DNA from: Cryomorphaceae bacterium
GTDB taxonomy: Bacteria > Bacteroidota > Bacteroidia > Flavobacteriales > Schleiferiaceae
DNA length: 10,305 bases
NCBI GenBank assembly: GCA_013205365.1
Contig: JABMNC010000014.1
Coordinates: 1-10,305 of the forward strand
Direction of reading: 5' to 3'
In this document: positions 1 to 7,151 of the stretch, in pieces
Layout: the number at the start of each line of letters is the position of its first letter
Numbering within the stretch: the first letter of the stretch is position 1
Notes under the pieces: model-generated
What the model was told of the DNA's origin: nothing
Seen by the model: the letters and a program-made list of their open reading frames with translations, nothing else
Databases searched by the model: none
Position numbers and translations under genes: made by a program

Positions 1-901
1 CGTAGGTCGTCGTCTCTCCGAGGATTGAATCCTGGTCGGCAAGGTCAAACTCGGCCGAAGTTCGATCGAACTCAATGTGGTTAAAACTCTGAACTCCCGA
101 CGAGAAGGCGAGCTCATAGAGCCCAAAATCCTTGCCTGCGGGTGAGGTATCGCTCCGAATACTGTCGTTGGTATAGAATAGGCGGATTTTAGCCGACGGA
201 TCGCCCGGATTAAACTGGTACACTGCCTGGTTGCCGGGGCCTCCCGAAACCACGAGTCCGCGGAAGTATTCTATAAATAGTTGGTTGGTCGAGAAGTTAA
301 TAGGCCTAGCCTGAGCCTCGTCAATAATCCACTGTTCCAGGCGTGCCGGGTCAAGGCGAAGGGCAAGTGCTGCCTTTCCAACGCGTGCACCCGACTTCAG
401 TGTTTTAAGAACGGCATCGGGGCTAAACGTAGTATCGCACAAAAGAAAACCAGGGCTCAGAGGGCTGAATCCGTAGTAAATAGAGTCGGTTAAGGGAGCG
501 GCACTGCGGTTGACCCGCACCGTGAAGGCAGCGCTAGTGTCTCCGTACCAGCCCGAGTAGGGCAGTATCATGATGGCCGAATCCAGGGTGGCGTTTAGGC
601 CAAACTTCGGGGCCACCGAGCGCAATATAACCTGAGCGCCAAAGGAGACGCTTGGCCTACCAAAGACGGGGTCGTCGTAGCTGCCCACCATAAGGGCGTT
701 GGGCATTAGTGTGATTAGGGAGTCAAAGTCCTCGGTCCAAGAGGCTATAGAAAGCGCCTTCAGGCTACCAAAAGAAAGCTGTGAATCGTCGGCAAAATCA
801 ATGCCTATGGTTCCGCTGGACTTCTCGCAAGAAGTCAGGCCGACCAAGGCAGCAGCAAAAGCAAAAACCCAAAAGAAGGACTTAGGCAAAAAGCGACTCA
901 T
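1..901 (-). CDS. DUF4270 family lipoprotein, partial (C-terminus beyond the left edge)
   Basis: The reverse strand is open from an ATG at 901 to the window edge, 300 codons with no stop; the C-terminus is missing. The N-terminus is a lipoprotein signal: a basic MSRFLPK start, a hydrophobic core, and lipobox LTSC with Cys at residue 25, followed by EKS. The mature part begins with a GTIGIDFADDSQLSFGS segment and continues with beta-rich sequence containing MVGSYDDPVFG, LDSAIMILPYSGWYGDT and SIYYGFSPLSPGF. This pattern, and the position next to a GT5-like gene divergent from panC, matches the DUF4270 family of Bacteroidota, whose function I do not know to be established. Family members are usually about 450-550 residues, so a little over half is probably present. 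The ATG lies inside the end of the upstream GT5-like gene (20-base overlap in another frame), so the two are probably cotranscribed and translationally coupled. The family call is from memory of sequence and synteny. Confidence 0.85.
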   Translation of the reverse strand, partial: MSRFLPKSFFWVFAFAAALVGLTSCEKSSGTIGIDFADDSQLSFGSLKALSIASWTEDFDSLITLMPNALMVGSYDDPVFGRPSVSFGAQVILRSVAPKFGLNATLDSAIMILPYSGWYGDTSAAFTVRVNRSAAPLTDSIYYGFSPLSPGFLLCDTTFSPDAVLKTLKSGARVGKAALALRLDPARLEQWIIDEAQARPINFSTNQLFIEYFRGLVVSGGPGNQAVYQFNPGDPSAKIRLFYTNDSIRSDTSPAGKDFGLYELAFSSGVQSFNHIEFDRTSAEFDLADQDSILGETTTY

Positions 902-1682
902 AAAAGGCATCGAGCAGGGCGGGCTGCTCCATAAATGGCCTCCCGTCGTGCACCGGCACGCCGGCCTCTTTGGCGGCAGCAATGGCTGCAGCCGGGGCCA
1001 AATCAGACATTTCAAGAACGGCATCTACGTTGCGCAGGGCCTGGCAATAAAGCGAATCCGCAGTAGCCTGGTTGAACAATTCAGGATTGTTAACGCCGTC
1101 GAAGGCCATGCCTTTCTCGAGTCCGTCGTCGAGACAGCCCTTGAATCCGTTATCAAAAAGACTGTAAACCAACTTAGTGCCGGCAAAATGAGGATCCTCA
1201 GCGTGAAACTGACGCAAGTAGACGGGCAGAGGCGCCGACATCCATCCCATGATGTGAATCACGTCAGGCTGCCAACCGAGCTTTTTGATGGTCTCAATAA
1301 TCGACTTGCTAAAAAACAGTGAGCGCGCTCCATTGTCTTCATAAAAAACGCCCTTGTCGTCTTCCCAGCTGCCCTTGCGCTTGAAGTACTCTTCGTTATC
1401 AATAAAGTAAACTTGAATGCGGGCTCCGGGTACCGAAGCAACCTTAATGACCAAGGGCTGATCGTAGTCGTTGATGACTACATTGATCCCGCTCAGGCGA
1501 ATTACCTCGTGAAGCTGGTGGCGCCGCTCATTAATTAGGCCAAAACGGGGCATAAAGGCCCTTATTTCGTGGCCAAGCTCGTTCATTTTTTTAGGGAAGG
1601 CCAAGGCCATCGAAGCCATCTCTCCCTCTGGAAAATAGGGCTTTATCTCGTGAGAAATATATAAAATTCGCCTCTTTGTCAT
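882..1682 (-). CDS. Single-domain glycogen/starch synthase-like protein (GT5 N-terminal domain)
   Basis: This 266-residue protein resembles the N-terminal (GT5) half of GlgA: RRILYISHEIKPYFP near the start, LAFPKKMNELGHEIRAFMPRFG at 28-48, YFIDNEEYFKRKG at 92-104 and GWQPDVIHIMGWMSAPLPVYL at 136-156. Full glycogen synthases are about 470-500 residues and have a second GT-B domain, which is absent here. The ADP-glucose-binding KTGGL motif is replaced by PEGEM (18-22), the usual HxHDWH-type motif reads HIMGWM (143-148), and the TIHN-type segment reads SLFDNG (174-179). By inference it is unlikely to be a working glycogen synthase, although databases commonly name this family so. The ATG at 1682 has a GGAG ribosome-binding site 8 bases upstream. 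It heads a minus-strand unit with the overlapping DUF4270 gene, a pairing I recall as common in Flavobacteriia. A role in glycan or nucleotide-sugar binding is only a guess. Confidence 0.85.
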   Translation of the reverse strand: MTKRRILYISHEIKPYFPEGEMASMALAFPKKMNELGHEIRAFMPRFGLINERRHQLHEVIRLSGINVVINDYDQPLVIKVASVPGARIQVYFIDNEEYFKRKGSWEDDKGVFYEDNGARSLFFSKSIIETIKKLGWQPDVIHIMGWMSAPLPVYLRQFHAEDPHFAGTKLVYSLFDNGFKGCLDDGLEKGMAFDGVNNPELFNQATADSLYCQALRNVDAVLEMSDLAPAAAIAAAKEAGVPVHDGRPFMEQPALLDAFYESLFA

Positions 1683-1690
1683 AATCTAAT

Positions 1691-1695
1691 CTCCT
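1691..1695 (-). promoter_or_regulatory. Ribosome binding site of the GT5-like gene
   Basis: On the minus strand AGGAG lies 8 bases before the ATG at 1682. This is a good Shine-Dalgarno match in a region where the other genes mostly lack one, and it supports this start. Confidence 0.55.
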
Positions 1696-1715
1696 ACTGC
1701 CCCTAAAATGGCCTA

Positions 1716-1723
1716 CAAAGGTA
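1716..1723 (-). promoter_or_regulatory. Bacteroidota -7 promoter box for the GT5-like/DUF4270 unit
   Basis: The minus strand reads TACCTTTG, an exact match to the Bacteroidota -7 consensus TAnnTTTG. Transcription would begin a few bases downstream, giving a leader of roughly 25-30 bases that includes the AGGAG site before the ATG at 1682. I see no clear TTG-type -33 element at the right distance. The call rests on the motif and its location. Confidence 0.5.
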
Positions 1724-1744
1724 CGGAATTCTATACAGGCACTT

Positions 1745-1752
1745 TAGATTTG
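1745..1752 (+). promoter_or_regulatory. Bacteroidota -7 promoter box for the panC operon
   Basis: The sequence TAGATTTG exactly matches TAnnTTTG and ends only 7 bases before the panC GTG at 1760. The start of transcription would fall at or next to the start codon, which predicts a leaderless or nearly leaderless mRNA. No convincing -33 element is visible. It lies 21 bases from the oppositely oriented box of the divergent gene. Confidence 0.5.
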
Positions 1753-1759
1753 GACTATC

Positions 1760-2638
1760 GTGCCGCAATCAATAAAGGTTTTAAAAACCACTGCCGAGCT
1801 CCAATCCTGGCGCGCGGACCAGAATCGCCTTGCCCTGGTCCCTACTATGGGCGCTTTGCACGCCGGGCACCTTGCCTTGATCAATCGTGCCAAGGCCGAC
1901 CAGTGCAGCGTTTTGGTCACCATCTACGTGAACCCGACGCAGTTCAATCGCCCCGAAGACCTGTCGGCCTACCCCCAGGACCACGAGGGCGACCTTGCCC
2001 TGCTGCGGACCTCTGCCGCCGACGCGGTGTGGTTCCCCCGCAATGAGGACCTCTACCCCAATGGGGTGCTCAGCCAGGAATTTGACCTCGATGGCCTCGA
2101 CCTGCGCCTCGAAGGGGCGCTCCGCCCCGGACATTTTCAAGGCGTCACCACAGTGGTGGACCGACTTTTTGATTGGAGCCGTGCCGACCGCGCCTACTTT
2201 GGCCTTAAGGACTTTCAGCAGGTTGCCGTCGTCAAGAAGCTAGCGGCCCTTCGGGGCGGAATTCCCGAGATTGTAGCCTGCCCCACGCAACGCGACGCAG
2301 ACGGACTGGCCCTTAGCTCGCGCAACCGACTCCTGACTCCTGCGATGCGAGCCTCCGCGCCCTTCATTTACCGCGCCCTCAGGTGGGCGGCCCAAGAGGT
2401 TGCCGAGTTCCCGGTACCCGCTCGAGGACTCAAGCGCGAACTGCGGTCTGAAATCGAACGATGGCCTGGCCTCAAGGTCGAGTCCATTGAATTCGTTTTT
2501 GCCGATACCCTAGAGCCCCTGAGCGACCTGGAGCGACCCGTCGACCGCTACGGCCGCGACGTGCAGGTTTTGGTGTCGGTATATGCGGGCGAAGTCCGCC
2601 TTATCGATAACAGCCCGTTGTACCTTTACAGGGCATGA
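1760..2638 (+). CDS. panC: Pantothenate synthetase (pantoate--beta-alanine ligase)
   Basis: PanC condenses pantoate with beta-alanine using ATP, through a pantoyl-adenylate, in the cytoplasm; this is the last step of pantothenate (vitamin B5) synthesis for CoA. The 292-residue protein is full length for the family (about 280-290). Visible signatures are PTMGALHAGH at 28-37 with the HxGH nucleotide-binding motif at 34-37, TIYVNPTQF at 54-62, RPGHFQGVTTVV at 122-133, YFGLKDFQQ at 146-154, and the KMSKS-equivalent SSRN at 186-189 after DADGLAL. The start is a GTG: an in-frame stop (TAG at 1745) leaves almost no room upstream, no ATG is available, and the family N-terminus begins right here (SIKVLKTTAEL). 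There is no Shine-Dalgarno site. It overlaps panD by four bases (ATGA), so the two pathway enzymes are translationally coupled. Confidence 0.97.
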   Translation: MPQSIKVLKTTAELQSWRADQNRLALVPTMGALHAGHLALINRAKADQCSVLVTIYVNPTQFNRPEDLSAYPQDHEGDLALLRTSAADAVWFPRNEDLYPNGVLSQEFDLDGLDLRLEGALRPGHFQGVTTVVDRLFDWSRADRAYFGLKDFQQVAVVKKLAALRGGIPEIVACPTQRDADGLALSSRNRLLTPAMRASAPFIYRALRWAAQEVAEFPVPARGLKRELRSEIERWPGLKVESIEFVFADTLEPLSDLERPVDRYGRDVQVLVSVYAGEVRLIDNSPLYLYRA

Positions 2639-2988
2639 CCATTGAGGTACTTTACAGCAAAATCCACCGGGTGCGGGTCACCGGTGCGGAGCTCCACTAC
2701 ATCGGCAGCATCACCCTAGACAGCGAGCTCATTGACTCCGCCCGCCTAATTGAAGGCCAAAAGGTTACCATTGTAAACATCAACAACGGCGAGCGCTTCG
2801 ATACCTACGTAATTCGCGGAAGCAAGGGCAGCGGCGAGGTCACCCTGAACGGCCCGGCGGCCCGACGCGTGCACAAGGGCGACATGATAATTATCATCGC
2901 CTACGCCTCCATGAGCCCTGAAGAGGCCCGAAGTTTTAAGCCTACCCTGCTCTTTCCTGACGAGCTAACCAACCGCGTCGGGTCCTGA
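2635..2988 (+). CDS. panD: Aspartate 1-decarboxylase (pyruvoyl enzyme)
   Basis: PanD decarboxylates L-aspartate to beta-alanine, the substrate used by the adjacent PanC. The proenzyme cleaves itself between Gly24 and Ser25, and both residues are present in YIGSI, where Ser25 becomes the pyruvoyl group. Lys9 and Arg54, known in the family to bind the substrate carboxylate, and Thr57 and Tyr58, known for processing and catalysis, are all in place (KIHRVRVT, ERFDTY). The NGPAARRVHKGD stretch at 72-83 and the IIIIAYASM strand are also typical. At 117 residues it is the normal length for this small tetrameric enzyme. Its ATG overlaps the panC stop (ATGA at 2635-2638) and the next gene starts two bases after its stop, so it sits in the middle of an operon. 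Confidence 0.97.
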   Translation: MTIEVLYSKIHRVRVTGAELHYIGSITLDSELIDSARLIEGQKVTIVNINNGERFDTYVIRGSKGSGEVTLNGPAARRVHKGDMIIIIAYASMSPEEARSFKPTLLFPDELTNRVGS

Positions 2989-2990
2989 TT

Positions 2991-3968
2991 GTGAAGAGCC
3001 TTAAAATTCCCAGCTGGCTTAGAACCCTGCTTTTTGCCTCAATAGGCGTTTCGCTGCTCTACTTCGCCTTCAAGGGCGTAGACCTCAAGGCCGTAGGCAA
3101 AGAAATGGGCAGCGCCAAGCTCGAGTGGATTGGCCTGAGCATGCTCGTGGGCCTGGCCGCCGTGGTCTCGCGCGGAATGCGGTGGAAGCTCGTGCTGGAT
3201 TCCATGGGCTACCGAAGTACCTCGTGGCGAACCTCTTATGCCATTGGAATCGGCTACCTAATCAACATGGTCTTCCCGCGGGCAGGCGAAGTTGCTCGGG
3301 CCACAGCCCTTAGGCGAAGCGACAAAATCCCGGTAGATGTTTTGCTCGGAACCATTATTGTGGAGCGCCTCATCGACCTCATAATCGTCTCTATTCTGCT
3401 GGGCATCACCTTGATTTTGACCTACCCTGAGCTGCAGAAGCTCTTGGCCAGTACCCAAGGCAGTGAGTCGGCGGCGAATGAGGGCGGAATTCCCTGGCTC
3501 TGGATTGCACTCGCCCTGGGGCTGCTTGCGGCTTGGCTCCTTCGCAAACGCTTTTTTGAAACCTCGCTTGGCCAAAGGGTTCAGTTGTTTTTGCGCGGAC
3601 TCGCTCAAGGGTTTACGAGCATTGTCCGCCTTGATAAGCCCTGGGCCTACCTCGGCCATACCGTCTTTATTTGGGCTTCGTATTTTGTGATGATTTACGT
3701 CTGCTTTTTTGCCATGCCTGCCACCGAAAACATCCAGGTCGATCAAAGCCTTTTTGTGATGATGGCGGCAAGCATGGGCATTGTGGTTCCGGTCCCAGGC
3801 GGAGTTGGTGCCTACCACTACTTGGTAGCCAAGGCCTTGGAGGTTTTAGCGGTTCCCTACCCCGAAGGCCTCGCCTTTGCCACCCTGGTGCACGCGTCGC
3901 AGACCATTATGCTGATGTCTACGGGCGTCATCGGATTTATCGGTCTAAGCCGTTTTAAAAACGACTGA
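2991..3968 (+). CDS. Polytopic membrane protein, lysylphosphatidylglycerol synthase TM region / flippase-like family (UPF0104)
   Basis: This 325-residue protein has about seven or eight hydrophobic segments (near 9-27, 44-62, 83-97, 117-145, 168-185, 222-242, 253-275 and 296-320). It carries the family signatures NMVFPRAGEVARA at 92-104, VERLIDL at 124-130 and VVPVPGGVGAYHYL at 265-278. These match the integral-membrane domain found in MprF and in stand-alone UPF0104/AglD2-type proteins. The soluble aminoacyl-transferase domain of MprF is absent, so lysyl transfer is not expected; moving or flipping a lipid-linked substrate in the inner membrane is the usual inference, with the substrate unknown. 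The start is GTG at 2991, two bases after panD, matching the usual short basic N-terminus (MKSLKIPSWLR). Its place between panD and radA is a gene order I recall from other Flavobacteriia; the functional reason is unclear. Confidence 0.9.
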   Translation: MKSLKIPSWLRTLLFASIGVSLLYFAFKGVDLKAVGKEMGSAKLEWIGLSMLVGLAAVVSRGMRWKLVLDSMGYRSTSWRTSYAIGIGYLINMVFPRAGEVARATALRRSDKIPVDVLLGTIIVERLIDLIIVSILLGITLILTYPELQKLLASTQGSESAANEGGIPWLWIALALGLLAAWLLRKRFFETSLGQRVQLFLRGLAQGFTSIVRLDKPWAYLGHTVFIWASYFVMIYVCFFAMPATENIQVDQSLFVMMAASMGIVVPVPGGVGAYHYLVAKALEVLAVPYPEGLAFATLVHASQTIMLMSTGVIGFIGLSRFKND

Positions 3969-3999
3969 GCCAATCGGGTTGCGTACCTTGGTCGCTGCC

Positions 4000-5346
4000 A
4001 TGGCCAAGATAAAAAAAGCTTTTGTTTGCCAGTCCTGTGGGGCGAATTACCCTCAGTGGAGCGGTCAGTGCCGCGCCTGCGAGCAGTGGAATAGCATTGT
4101 AGAAGAAGTGGTGGAGCGTGCTCCCTCTGAGCAGGTCTGGATGGCCCCCGGTCAAAGCCGCATGCTCACGCTCGACCAAGTGGACCGCAGCGCCGAGCGC
4201 CGAATTTCTACCGGAGACAGCGAGCTCGACCGCGTTCTCGGGGGCGGATGGGTTCCCGGTTCACTCAGTCTCCTGGGGGGTGAGCCCGGCATCGGCAAGT
4301 CTACCTTAATGCTTCAGGTCGCCCTCAATGCAGGCGCCAAGGCCCTCTACGCCAGCGGAGAGGAGAGTGCCGAGCAAATTCGGATGCGGGCCGAGCGCAT
4401 CGGCTTTGACGGGCCCGGATGCCACGTTCTCGCCGAAGTTTCTACTTCAAAGATTCTACAGGCTGCCGAGCAGCTCAAGCCCTCGCTCCTGGTTATTGAT
4501 TCCATACAAACGGCCTACAACCCCCAATTGGATTCCGCCGCCGGCAGTGTGGGTCAGATACGCGAGTCTGCAGCGGAGTTTCTTCGCTACGCCAAGGCAA
4601 GGCATGTGCCCGTTGCCCTAATTGGGCATATTACCAAAGAAGGCAGCCTCGCTGGACCCAAGGTGCTTGAGCACATGGTCGACGTGGTGCTTCAGTTCGA
4701 GGGCGACAAGCACCATTTGGTTCGCACCCTGCGCGCACTCAAAAATCGCTTCGGGTCCACCCAAGAACTTGGCTTGTATGAGATGGCCGAGCGCGGACTT
4801 CAGTCGATTGCCAACCCCTCTGCATGGCTTCTAGGTCAGCGCGGCGAAGGCCTGAGCGGGTCGGCAATTGGAATTACCGCCGAGGGTCTAAGGCCGCTTT
4901 TGGTCGAGGTTCAAGCACTAGTTTCAACCGCCGTCTACGGCACGCCCCAGCGCAGCTGCACGGGTTTTGACACGCGCCGCCTGAATATGCTGCTTGCAGT
5001 TCTTGAAAAACGCTGCGGATTTCACCTGGCCAGCAAAGACGTTTTTCTCAATGTTACCGGTGGTTTGCGTGTGGACGACCCTGCCCTAGACCTCGCCGTC
5101 TGCGCCGCAATTCTGTCGAGTCAAGAAGACCGCCCGATTCCGCATGGCGTGGCCTTCGCCGGCGAGGTGGGCCTAGGTGGAGAACTGCGCCCCGTGGCCC
5201 GCATGGATGCCCGAATTCTTGAGGCAGGCCAGCTCGGTTTTGACTATGTATGGGGTGCCAAAACTCCGGGGCTCCCCAAAAAAATTCATGGGCTTAACTA
5301 CGTGGCCCTGGATCGAATCAGCCAAGTCATCGACAACCTTTTTTAA
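4000..5346 (+). CDS. radA: DNA repair protein RadA (Sms), RecA-like branch-migration ATPase
   Basis: RadA is a hexameric DnaB/RecA-like ATPase that drives branch migration during recombinational repair. All parts are visible in the 448-residue protein: an N-terminal zinc finger with Cys10, Cys13, Cys24 and Cys27; Walker A GEPGIGKST at 94-102; Walker B LLVID at 163-167; the RadA-specific KNRFG motif at 248-252; and a C-terminal Lon-protease-like domain with FDTRRLNML (323-331) and GEVGLGGELRPV (388-399). I chose the ATG at 4000 because MAKIKKAFVCQSCG is the standard RadA start. An in-frame TTG at 3979 would add seven unconserved residues. The gap from the membrane-protein gene is 31 bases with no Shine-Dalgarno site. 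It is the last gene of the panC-panD-UPF0104-radA run, followed by a candidate terminator. Confidence 0.97.
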   Translation: MAKIKKAFVCQSCGANYPQWSGQCRACEQWNSIVEEVVERAPSEQVWMAPGQSRMLTLDQVDRSAERRISTGDSELDRVLGGGWVPGSLSLLGGEPGIGKSTLMLQVALNAGAKALYASGEESAEQIRMRAERIGFDGPGCHVLAEVSTSKILQAAEQLKPSLLVIDSIQTAYNPQLDSAAGSVGQIRESAAEFLRYAKARHVPVALIGHITKEGSLAGPKVLEHMVDVVLQFEGDKHHLVRTLRALKNRFGSTQELGLYEMAERGLQSIANPSAWLLGQRGEGLSGSAIGITAEGLRPLLVEVQALVSTAVYGTPQRSCTGFDTRRLNMLLAVLEKRCGFHLASKDVFLNVTGGLRVDDPALDLAVCAAILSSQEDRPIPHGVAFAGEVGLGGELRPVARMDARILEAGQLGFDYVWGAKTPGLPKKIHGLNYVALDRISQVIDNLF

Positions 5347-5347
5347 A

Positions 5348-5385
5348 GCAAAAAGCCAGATCCCTTAAGACCTGGCATGCTTTGC
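5348..5385. terminator. Candidate bidirectional terminator between radA and the ompA-like gene
   Basis: An inverted repeat pairs GCCAGATC (5355-5362) with GACCTGGC (5369-5376), with one mismatch and the 6-base loop CCTTAA. An outer GCAAA (5348-5352) can pair with TTTGC (5381-5385). It lies directly after the radA stop and ahead of the convergent ompA-like stop at 5417. There is no long U tract, but the A-rich and T-containing flanks could serve both strands. Confidence 0.5.
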
Positions 5386-5416
5386 TCTAGCCCAAACGGG
5401 CGAGAAGTGTTCTTGA

Positions 5417-6391
5417 CTAGCCCTGAATCAACTCAGCCAGCTCTCCCAAATTGGGGGTTATGATAATCTCGGTGCGGCGGTTTTTAGCCTTGCCGTCGGG
5501 GTAGTCATTGGGGGCAACCGGCAGGTGCTCCCCGCGCCCTGCAGCCTGCACGCGCTGTGGCTTTACGCCCTGCTTCACCAAAATTTTAACCACGCTTGTG
5601 GCGCGCATAACCGAGAGGTCCCAGTTGTCTTTGACTGCGGTCTTACCATTGAATTCGTCGGAGTCCGTGTGGCCCTCTACTGCTATTTTAAGGTCCTTGT
5701 TTTCGTTGAGCACCTTGGCAAGCTCCGACAAAGCACTGGAGCCGTCGGGCTGCACCTCCCAGGAGCCGCTAGCAAACATGAGGCGGTTGTCCAGCGAAAC
5801 ATAAACCTGGCCGTTGCGCATCGATACCGTGAGGCCTCTGTCTTTGAAGCCCAAAAGGGCGTCGGCCAGGCGCTGGCGCAGGTAGGCAGCCGCGCTGTCT
5901 TTGCGGCTAATTAGGCTTTGGAGCTCTGCCACGCGCTGCTCCCGAAGCTTGAGGGCCTCCTCAAGGCCTGTTAAGCGGTCTTGCTCGCGCTTGAGCGAGT
6001 CTTCTTTAGCTGCCAGGCGGACGGCTAGGCCCTCCATGCGCTCCAGCATCGTCTTGTTCTCGGTCAAATTCTGCTGTACTAAGCGGCTGTTGTTCTGAAG
6101 GGCATATTCGTAGTTGGAATTCAAGTCCCGGTACGCTCGCTGTATTTTGCGCGACTCAACTCCGAGTGCTGTGGTGTCCTTAATGGCCTTATCCAGATCC
6201 GCTAAAGCCTTGGCTTTTTGGGCATCGCTCTCGCTGGCAGAAATCCGCGCCCGCTCGGCCTCGACCTTAAGCGCCTCTGCGCGTTGGACTGAGGTGTCAT
6301 AGGACGACTGCAGTTCGCTGTACTTTTTGGGAGAAACGCAGGCGCTGAAGAGCGCGATTGCGGCTAGGGCCGCGGCAGTGTGAATACGCAT
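5417..6391 (-). CDS. OmpA-family peptidoglycan-binding lipoprotein with a long coiled coil
   Basis: The 324-residue protein begins with a lipoprotein signal (MRIHTAAALAAIALFSAC, Cys18) and is probably outer-membrane anchored. Residues about 22-180 are charged, heptad-like and rich in Ala, Glu, Lys and Arg, consistent with a long alpha-helical coiled coil across the periplasm. Residues about 186-312 form an OmpA/MotB-type domain: LMFASGSWEVQPDG, VEGHTDSDEF at 238-247, DNWDLSVMRATSVV at 255-268 with the Asp and Arg that contact diaminopimelate, and NRRTEI at 304-309. There is no beta-barrel, so it resembles Pal or MotB C-termini more than OmpA itself. The ATG at 6391 is chosen because upstream in-frame starts would put about 33 non-signal residues before the signal and overlap the preceding gene. 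It follows the exonuclease III gene by 13 bases and is probably the last gene of a three-gene operon. Confidence 0.92.
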   Translation of the reverse strand: MRIHTAAALAAIALFSACVSPKKYSELQSSYDTSVQRAEALKVEAERARISASESDAQKAKALADLDKAIKDTTALGVESRKIQRAYRDLNSNYEYALQNNSRLVQQNLTENKTMLERMEGLAVRLAAKEDSLKREQDRLTGLEEALKLREQRVAELQSLISRKDSAAAYLRQRLADALLGFKDRGLTVSMRNGQVYVSLDNRLMFASGSWEVQPDGSSALSELAKVLNENKDLKIAVEGHTDSDEFNGKTAVKDNWDLSVMRATSVVKILVKQGVKPQRVQAAGRGEHLPVAPNDYPDGKAKNRRTEIIITPNLGELAELIQG

Positions 6392-6404
6392 AATACGAAG
6401 GTAG

Positions 6405-7148
6405 TTAACTCCAACGGAGTCGCATGGCTGCATGGTCCGAAAATCGAGCCAAACCATCGTAGGAGGCATCCAAAACCCGTTCAGGGGCATTAGTTATCCA
6501 GTGGTCAATGCGCCATCCCTTGTTGCGGTCCCGTGACCCAGAGCGCGGACTCCACCAGCTGTAGACCTCCCGCTCGCCCCGATGGCCCAGTCGAAAGGCG
6601 TCGTGCCAACCCTTTGAAGCAATGCCATCAAACCATGCGCGCTCCTCGGGGCTAAAGCCGGGCTTGCCGTCCAGGCGCAGAGGGTCGTGCACGTCGATGG
6701 CCTCCGGCGCTAAATTCAAGTCTCCGCCGAGCACCACAGTGCCCGTCTGGCGCTCAAGCCACAGCCCGAGATGGGTTAATGCTTGAAGTTTAAGTTCTTG
6801 ACGCGCTGGTCCGGCGCTGCCCGAGGGGAGGTATGCATTAAGCCAAATTTGGCCATTTACGTTGATGGCGGCGTAGCGCCCTTCGCCAATAAGACCCTCG
6901 GGCAGGCTAGGCACCTCGCACTCGGGCCACTGCGACCGGCTTAAAATAGCCACCCCGCTGTAGCCAGGTCGGTCGGCCAAAGAGGCCTTTACTGCCCAAC
7001 CTTCAAGGGCTGATTCTATGGCCGAGAGGTCGTTCCATTGGAGTTCCTGCAAAAAAACAAGGTCCGGATTCTCGGCATCAAGCCAAGCACCCAGACCCTT
7101 GCGCAATGAGGCCCGAAGCCCATTGGCATTGAGGCTAATCGCCTGCAC
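6405..7148 (-). CDS. xth: Exonuclease III family AP endonuclease
   Basis: This is a metal-dependent endonuclease/exonuclease of the ExoIII/APE1 family, acting at abasic sites in base excision repair. The 247-residue protein is full length and shows the complete active site: SLNANGLR at 5-12 (Asn7), LQE with Glu35, GYSGVAIL at 62-69, AYLPSG at 105-110 (Tyr106), GGDLNLAP at 141-148 (Asp143, Asn145), FSPEERAWFD at 165-174, HDAFR at 182-186, YSWWS at 196-200, GWRIDHW at 211-217, and the terminal SDH at 237-239. The start is GTG at 7148. The upstream gene stops one codon earlier in the same frame (TAA GGA GTG), and the domain normally begins right at this Met, so no longer N-terminus is possible. 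The AAGGAG around the stop may aid re-initiation. The subfamily (ExoIII or ExoA) is not resolved. Confidence 0.95.
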   Translation of the reverse strand: MQAISLNANGLRASLRKGLGAWLDAENPDLVFLQELQWNDLSAIESALEGWAVKASLADRPGYSGVAILSRSQWPECEVPSLPEGLIGEGRYAAINVNGQIWLNAYLPSGSAGPARQELKLQALTHLGLWLERQTGTVVLGGDLNLAPEAIDVHDPLRLDGKPGFSPEERAWFDGIASKGWHDAFRLGHRGEREVYSWWSPRSGSRDRNKGWRIDHWITNAPERVLDASYDGLARFSDHAAMRLRWS

Positions 7149-7151
7149 TCC

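Noticed and set aside
699..1322. 207-residue plus-strand reading frame
   Set aside because: It lies opposite the DUF4270 and GT5-like genes, has no recognisable motif, and the minus-strand proteins are clear families.
1708..2046. ATG-initiated plus-strand frame overlapping panC
   Set aside because: It is in the wrong frame relative to PanC and has a Pro/Arg-rich shadow composition. The PanC frame shows all family motifs.
3258..3818. 186-residue minus-strand reading frame
   Set aside because: It is antisense to the UPF0104 membrane-protein gene, and its His- and Asn-rich composition is that of a shadow frame.
3979..3999. TTG start for radA seven codons upstream
   Set aside because: RadA proteins begin at the MAK...FVCxxCG position, and the extra residues are not family-like.
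6392..6490. Longer start for the OmpA-family lipoprotein
   Set aside because: It would overlap the exonuclease III gene and bury the lipoprotein signal 33 residues inside the protein.
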